DNA from: Lutimonas saemankumensis
GTDB lineage: Bacteria; Bacteroidota; Bacteroidia; Flavobacteriales; Flavobacteriaceae
Direction of reading: 5' to 3'
Assembly (NCBI RefSeq): GCF_020171465.1
Contig: NZ_JAIUZR010000001.1
Span: forward strand, 124,001-188,000
Length of the DNA stretch: 64,000 bases
The notes beneath the pieces are model-generated. The model did not search any database. It saw only the letters and a list, made by a program, of their open reading frames with translations, and was not told the origin of the DNA. Position 1 is the stretch's first letter. The number at the start of each line of letters is the position of its first letter. Position numbers and translations under genes: made by a program. Of the stretch, positions 62,201 through 64,000 are shown one piece after another.

Positions 62201-63596
62201 TACCAAAGGCCAGGCTGATATGCTGCGTAAGGCGATGGGTAAAAAGATATTCGCTCTGCTTGAAAAACTGAAACCACTTTTTATTGACGGAGGTAAGAAG
62301 AACAATCATCCCGAAGAGGTTTTGGAGAAAATATGGAAAGACTGGGAGGCTTTTGCTGCCTATGCTTTTAACAAATCTCACTCTACCTGCTATGCCTTCA
62401 TTGCCTACCAAACTGCCTATTTAAAGGCACATTATCCTGCGGAGTACATGGCCTCGGTATTGAGTAACAACATGAACGACATCAAGCAGGTGTCTTTCTT
62501 TATGGAGGAATGTAAGAGGGCAGGAATTGAGGTGCTTGGGCCTGATATCAATGAATCTTACTATAAATTTTCCGTGAACAGGCAAGGTGCGGTTCGGTTT
62601 GGGATGGGAGCCATACGCGGAGTAGGAGAAGGGGCTGTTCGGGCCATTGTTGATGAAAGAAAGGAAAACGGAAATTTCCGATCAATTTTTGACGTGACAA
62701 AGAGAGTCGATCTAAGAGCTGCAAACAAAAAAGCCTTTGACGGACTGGTGCTCGCGGGAGCATTTGATTCCTTTCAGACAGCGAACAGGTCACAGTATTT
62801 TGCATTGGATGAGAAGGGTATCACATTTATAGAGAAGGCAATAAGGTATGGAAACAAGTATCAGGAAAGTAAGAATTCGGCTCAGGTGTCATTATTTGGA
62901 GAAGCTTCTGAGGTTCAGTTTGAAGAGCCTGTAATTCCTCCATGTGAACCCTGGAACGTTATGGAGAAACTTTCCAAGGAGAAAGAAATGATCGGTATTT
63001 ATATCTCTGGGCACCCGTTGGATGACTTTAAAACAGAGATCCAGTATTTTTGCAATGCCGGGGTGGAAGCTTTGCAAAAGATCAATGAACTTGAGGGCAA
63101 AGAACTGTCTTTTGCCGGCATCATTACTGATGTACAGCACAGGGTGAGCAAGAATGGAAAACCCTGGGGGCTTTTCACTTTTGAAGACTACACCGATGCG
63201 CACGAATTTAGACTTTTCAACGAGGATTATTTGAAGTTCAGACATTTTCTGATACCCAATACATTTTTATACCTAAAGACAGTTATGCGAAGGGCCTGGC
63301 AAAACGGTGACGTACGGGTTCAGATCACTGCAATTCAACAGTTGCAGGATGTTCTGGCCAAAATGGCCAAGAAGATCACTTTAAATGTTCCCATTGAAAA
63401 TATTTCTGAATCAAATATTGAAAGGTTTGATGCCGTTTTTAAAAAGCATCAGGGAAGCCAGCATTTAAATTTTATGATCATTGATCAAAAGGAAAAGCTC
63501 AAGCTAAACATGCCCAGCAGAAGTTCAAAAATAAATATTACGAAGGAACTGATTGATGAGCTCAACGAAAATGAATGGAGTTTTAAATTAAACTAA
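59280..63596 (+). CDS. dnaE: DNA polymerase III alpha subunit fused to an exonuclease
   Basis: The replicative polymerase, 1438 residues against about 1160 for E. coli DnaE. An N-terminal DEDDh exonuclease (about residues 1-200) has the acids D6 and E8 in YLIFDTETTG, NLNFDLNIMG and HNATADVEATTR. The PHP domain starts near 259 (SHLHNHSQYS), but the usual LTDHGN reads LTDTGN. Polymerase motifs follow: GPGRGSAAGSAVAYCLG, and PDIDIDFDDEGRQRV near 670 with the catalytic acids. A C-terminal OB fold (about 1190-1290) ends the protein. The fused exonuclease can proofread without a separate DnaQ. The gene ends four bases inside the convergent oxygenase gene. Confidence 0.97.
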   Translation: MYLIFDTETTGLPKNWNAPVTDVDNWPRCVQIAWQLHDAMGNMISHEDYLIIPQNYKIPYDAEQIHGISTDLAMQNGKPLKEVLELFNLALSKTKFVIGQNLNFDLNIMGCEFYRLGVETNLNSIPVLDTCTEKTALLCEIPGGRYGKFKLPTLTELHEKLFNEPFQEAHNATADVEATTRCFLELIRGGHFTEAELGVESSYFRDFADHNSEAFKPAGLRHQNLKKESEKLRKAAAKSTTTDKISDQHIEALKEARFSHLHNHSQYSILQSTSNIGELVKAAADNDMPAVALTDTGNMMGAFVFVKTVLNHNKNAEKPIVPIIGCEFNVCENHKDKSHKDNGYQVVLLAKNKKGYHNMAKLASAAFIDGFYYVPRIDKNLIQQFKEDIIVLSGGINGEIPNKILNIGEHQAEEALLWWKKEFGQDFYLEISDHQQENEKHINEVLIEFSRKHGVKLVATNNTFYLNKSDSMAHDILLCVKDGEKIATPKGRGRGFRYGLPNDDYYFKTQDEMKALFRHVPEAIINIQEIVDKIETFELARDVLLPKFDMPEQFYDPMDEEDGGKRGENAYLRYLTYEGAKMRYQDLTEVIKERLDFELMIIEKTGYPGYFLIVEDFIKEARNMGVSVGPGRGSAAGSAVAYCLGITNIDPIKYDLLFERFLNPDRVSLPDIDIDFDDEGRQRVIDYVINKYGANQVAQIITYGTMAAKSSIRDTARVLDLPLPDADRIAKLIPGLKLNNIFGTDEKSISKVKGLRSEEKANVDELVSMASGNGIEAETINQARMLEGSVRNTGTHACGVIITPEDITNLIPVATAKGTDMYVTQFDNGVVEDAGLLKMDFLGLKTLTLIKDTVKIVKALHGIDLVPDDFPLDDKKTYELFQRGETIGIFQYESPGMQKHMKSLKPTEFADLIAMNALYRPGPMEYIPSFIDRKHGREEIKYDLPDMEEYLKETYGITVYQEQVMLLSQKLADFTKGQADMLRKAMGKKIFALLEKLKPLFIDGGKKNNHPEEVLEKIWKDWEAFAAYAFNKSHSTCYAFIAYQTAYLKAHYPAEYMASVLSNNMNDIKQVSFFMEECKRAGIEVLGPDINESYYKFSVNRQGAVRFGMGAIRGVGEGAVRAIVDERKENGNFRSIFDVTKRVDLRAANKKAFDGLVLAGAFDSFQTANRSQYFALDEKGITFIEKAIRYGNKYQESKNSAQVSLFGEASEVQFEEPVIPPCEPWNVMEKLSKEKEMIGIYISGHPLDDFKTEIQYFCNAGVEALQKINELEGKELSFAGIITDVQHRVSKNGKPWGLFTFEDYTDAHEFRLFNEDYLKFRHFLIPNTFLYLKTVMRRAWQNGDVRVQITAIQQLQDVLAKMAKKITLNVPIENISESNIERFDAVFKKHQGSQHLNFMIIDQKEKLKLNMPSRSSKINITKELIDELNENEWSFKLN

Positions 63597-64000
63597 AGAT
63601 TCATAAAATCTGCGAGTAACCTGTGAAAATGATGAACCCCTTTTTCCTTTGAGGGTGAAAATCTTCCGGCTTTGTAAAAAGAAGAAAGCATACCCTGTTG
63701 AACATTTTCAACAACGAATTCATCTTCTCTTTCAACTTTATCTAAATCCTGACCCGCACCTTTTTCCAATTTTTCAGGATCATAAACATAGCTGATAAAA
63801 GAAACTTTTGTTCTTTCCCGGGTTAATGGCTTTACAACATTAATAGAAAGCCCCCAGGGGTAAAAGTTGAACATCATATTAGGAAACACCCAATAGTAAT
63901 AAGCCGCTACATTTTTTCCGTAGTCGATATGATCTTTAGGCAGTTCAAAGACGTCACTGGCATCATCGGCATATCCAATTTGAAGATTACAATATTTATA
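63593..64000 (-). CDS. Rieske-type oxygenase alpha subunit, partial (C-terminal part)
   Basis: The frame runs open from the window edge to a stop at 63593 and shows only the C-terminal about 135 residues; the start lies beyond 64000. The text YYYWVFPNMMFNFYPWGLSI and the following beta-rich stretch match the catalytic-domain region of ring-hydroxylating or choline/carnitine-type Rieske oxygenases. The Rieske cluster motif would be upstream and is not seen, so the substrate class is unknown. A GTG at 63889 is internal and not the true start. It overlaps the dnaE end by four bases. Confidence 0.78.
   Translation of the reverse strand, partial: YKYCNLQIGYADDASDVFELPKDHIDYGKNVAAYYYWVFPNMMFNFYPWGLSINVVKPLTRERTKVSFISYVYDPEKLEKGAGQDLDKVEREDEFVVENVQQGMLSSFYKAGRFSPSKEKGVHHFHRLLADFMNL

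Noticed and set aside
61857-62411. 184-codon minus-strand frame inside dnaE
   Set aside because: It is long but wholly antisense to conserved polymerase motifs, with no recognisable domain or promoter.

Overview
The window looks like an ordinary chromosomal stretch of a Flavobacteriaceae member (phylum Bacteroidota). The supporting signs are AT-rich intergenic DNA, promoters of the form TTG/TTTG, 17-23 nt, TAnnTTTG, few Shine-Dalgarno sequences, an exosortase F pair, an archaeal-type ProRS, a DnaE fused to a proofreading exonuclease, a TonB with an acidic linker, and FadL-like outer membrane proteins. I see no IS element, phage, CRISPR array, rRNA operon, or recognisable DNA-binding regulator. 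One tRNA gene is present.

Layout. 1-4.7 kb: an outer membrane protein, small membrane or secreted proteins of unknown function, and tonB. 5.0-8.7 kb: two MacB/FtsX-type permeases and a MacA/HlyD-type adaptor without an ATPase. 8.7-10.2 kb: an unknown secreted protein and an unannotated Cys-rich 44-residue gene with its own well-formed promoter. 10.2-14.2 kb: 2-oxoglutarate dehydrogenase E1 and E2. 14.2-18.9 kb: a second export set (TolC, HlyD, two ABC-2 permeases), again without an ATPase. 19.0-30.1 kb: a lipoprotein, then a compact Wzx/Wzy-type surface polysaccharide operon (chain-length regulator, flippase, polymerase candidate, O-antigen-ligase-like protein, GT4, a propeller-like protein, GT2, initiating sugar transferase) with a UDG-superfamily gene at its tail. 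30.3-33.0 kb: a FadL-like protein paired with a low-complexity Gly/Tyr- then Ser/Arg-rich lipoprotein. 33-35 kb: proS, tRNA-Glu, rpsT. 35.1-40.7 kb: the rod-shape operon mreB-mreC-mreD-PBP2-rodA.

40.8-47.5 kb: purH, an MFS transporter, a likely free-methionine sulfoxide reductase, exosortase F and its partner, a metal-binding lipoprotein, and pyrG. 47.6-52.0 kb: a tightly overlapping operon that starts at rlmD and runs through a lipoprotein, an outer membrane protein, two previously unlisted tiny membrane proteins, a SUI1 factor and a nucleoside phosphorylase. 52.1-59.1 kb: dinB, pckA, a DUF423 protein, a saccharopine-reductase-like enzyme, trmN6, rimM and rpsP. 59.3-64 kb: dnaE, then the truncated end of a Rieske-type oxygenase.

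Working together: sucA/odhB (TCA cycle) and pckA (gluconeogenesis) fit an aerobic heterotroph growing on organic acids or amino acids. The Mre/PBP2/RodA set gives a rod-shaped cell. The polysaccharide operon, TonB, outer membrane proteins and exosortase F all serve the envelope. The best leads for something undescribed are the Cys-rich small protein, the two nested membrane microproteins behind rlmD, the low-complexity lipoprotein/FadL-like pair, the propeller-like protein in the polysaccharide operon, and short palindromes next to promoters. None of these is a demonstrated new system.
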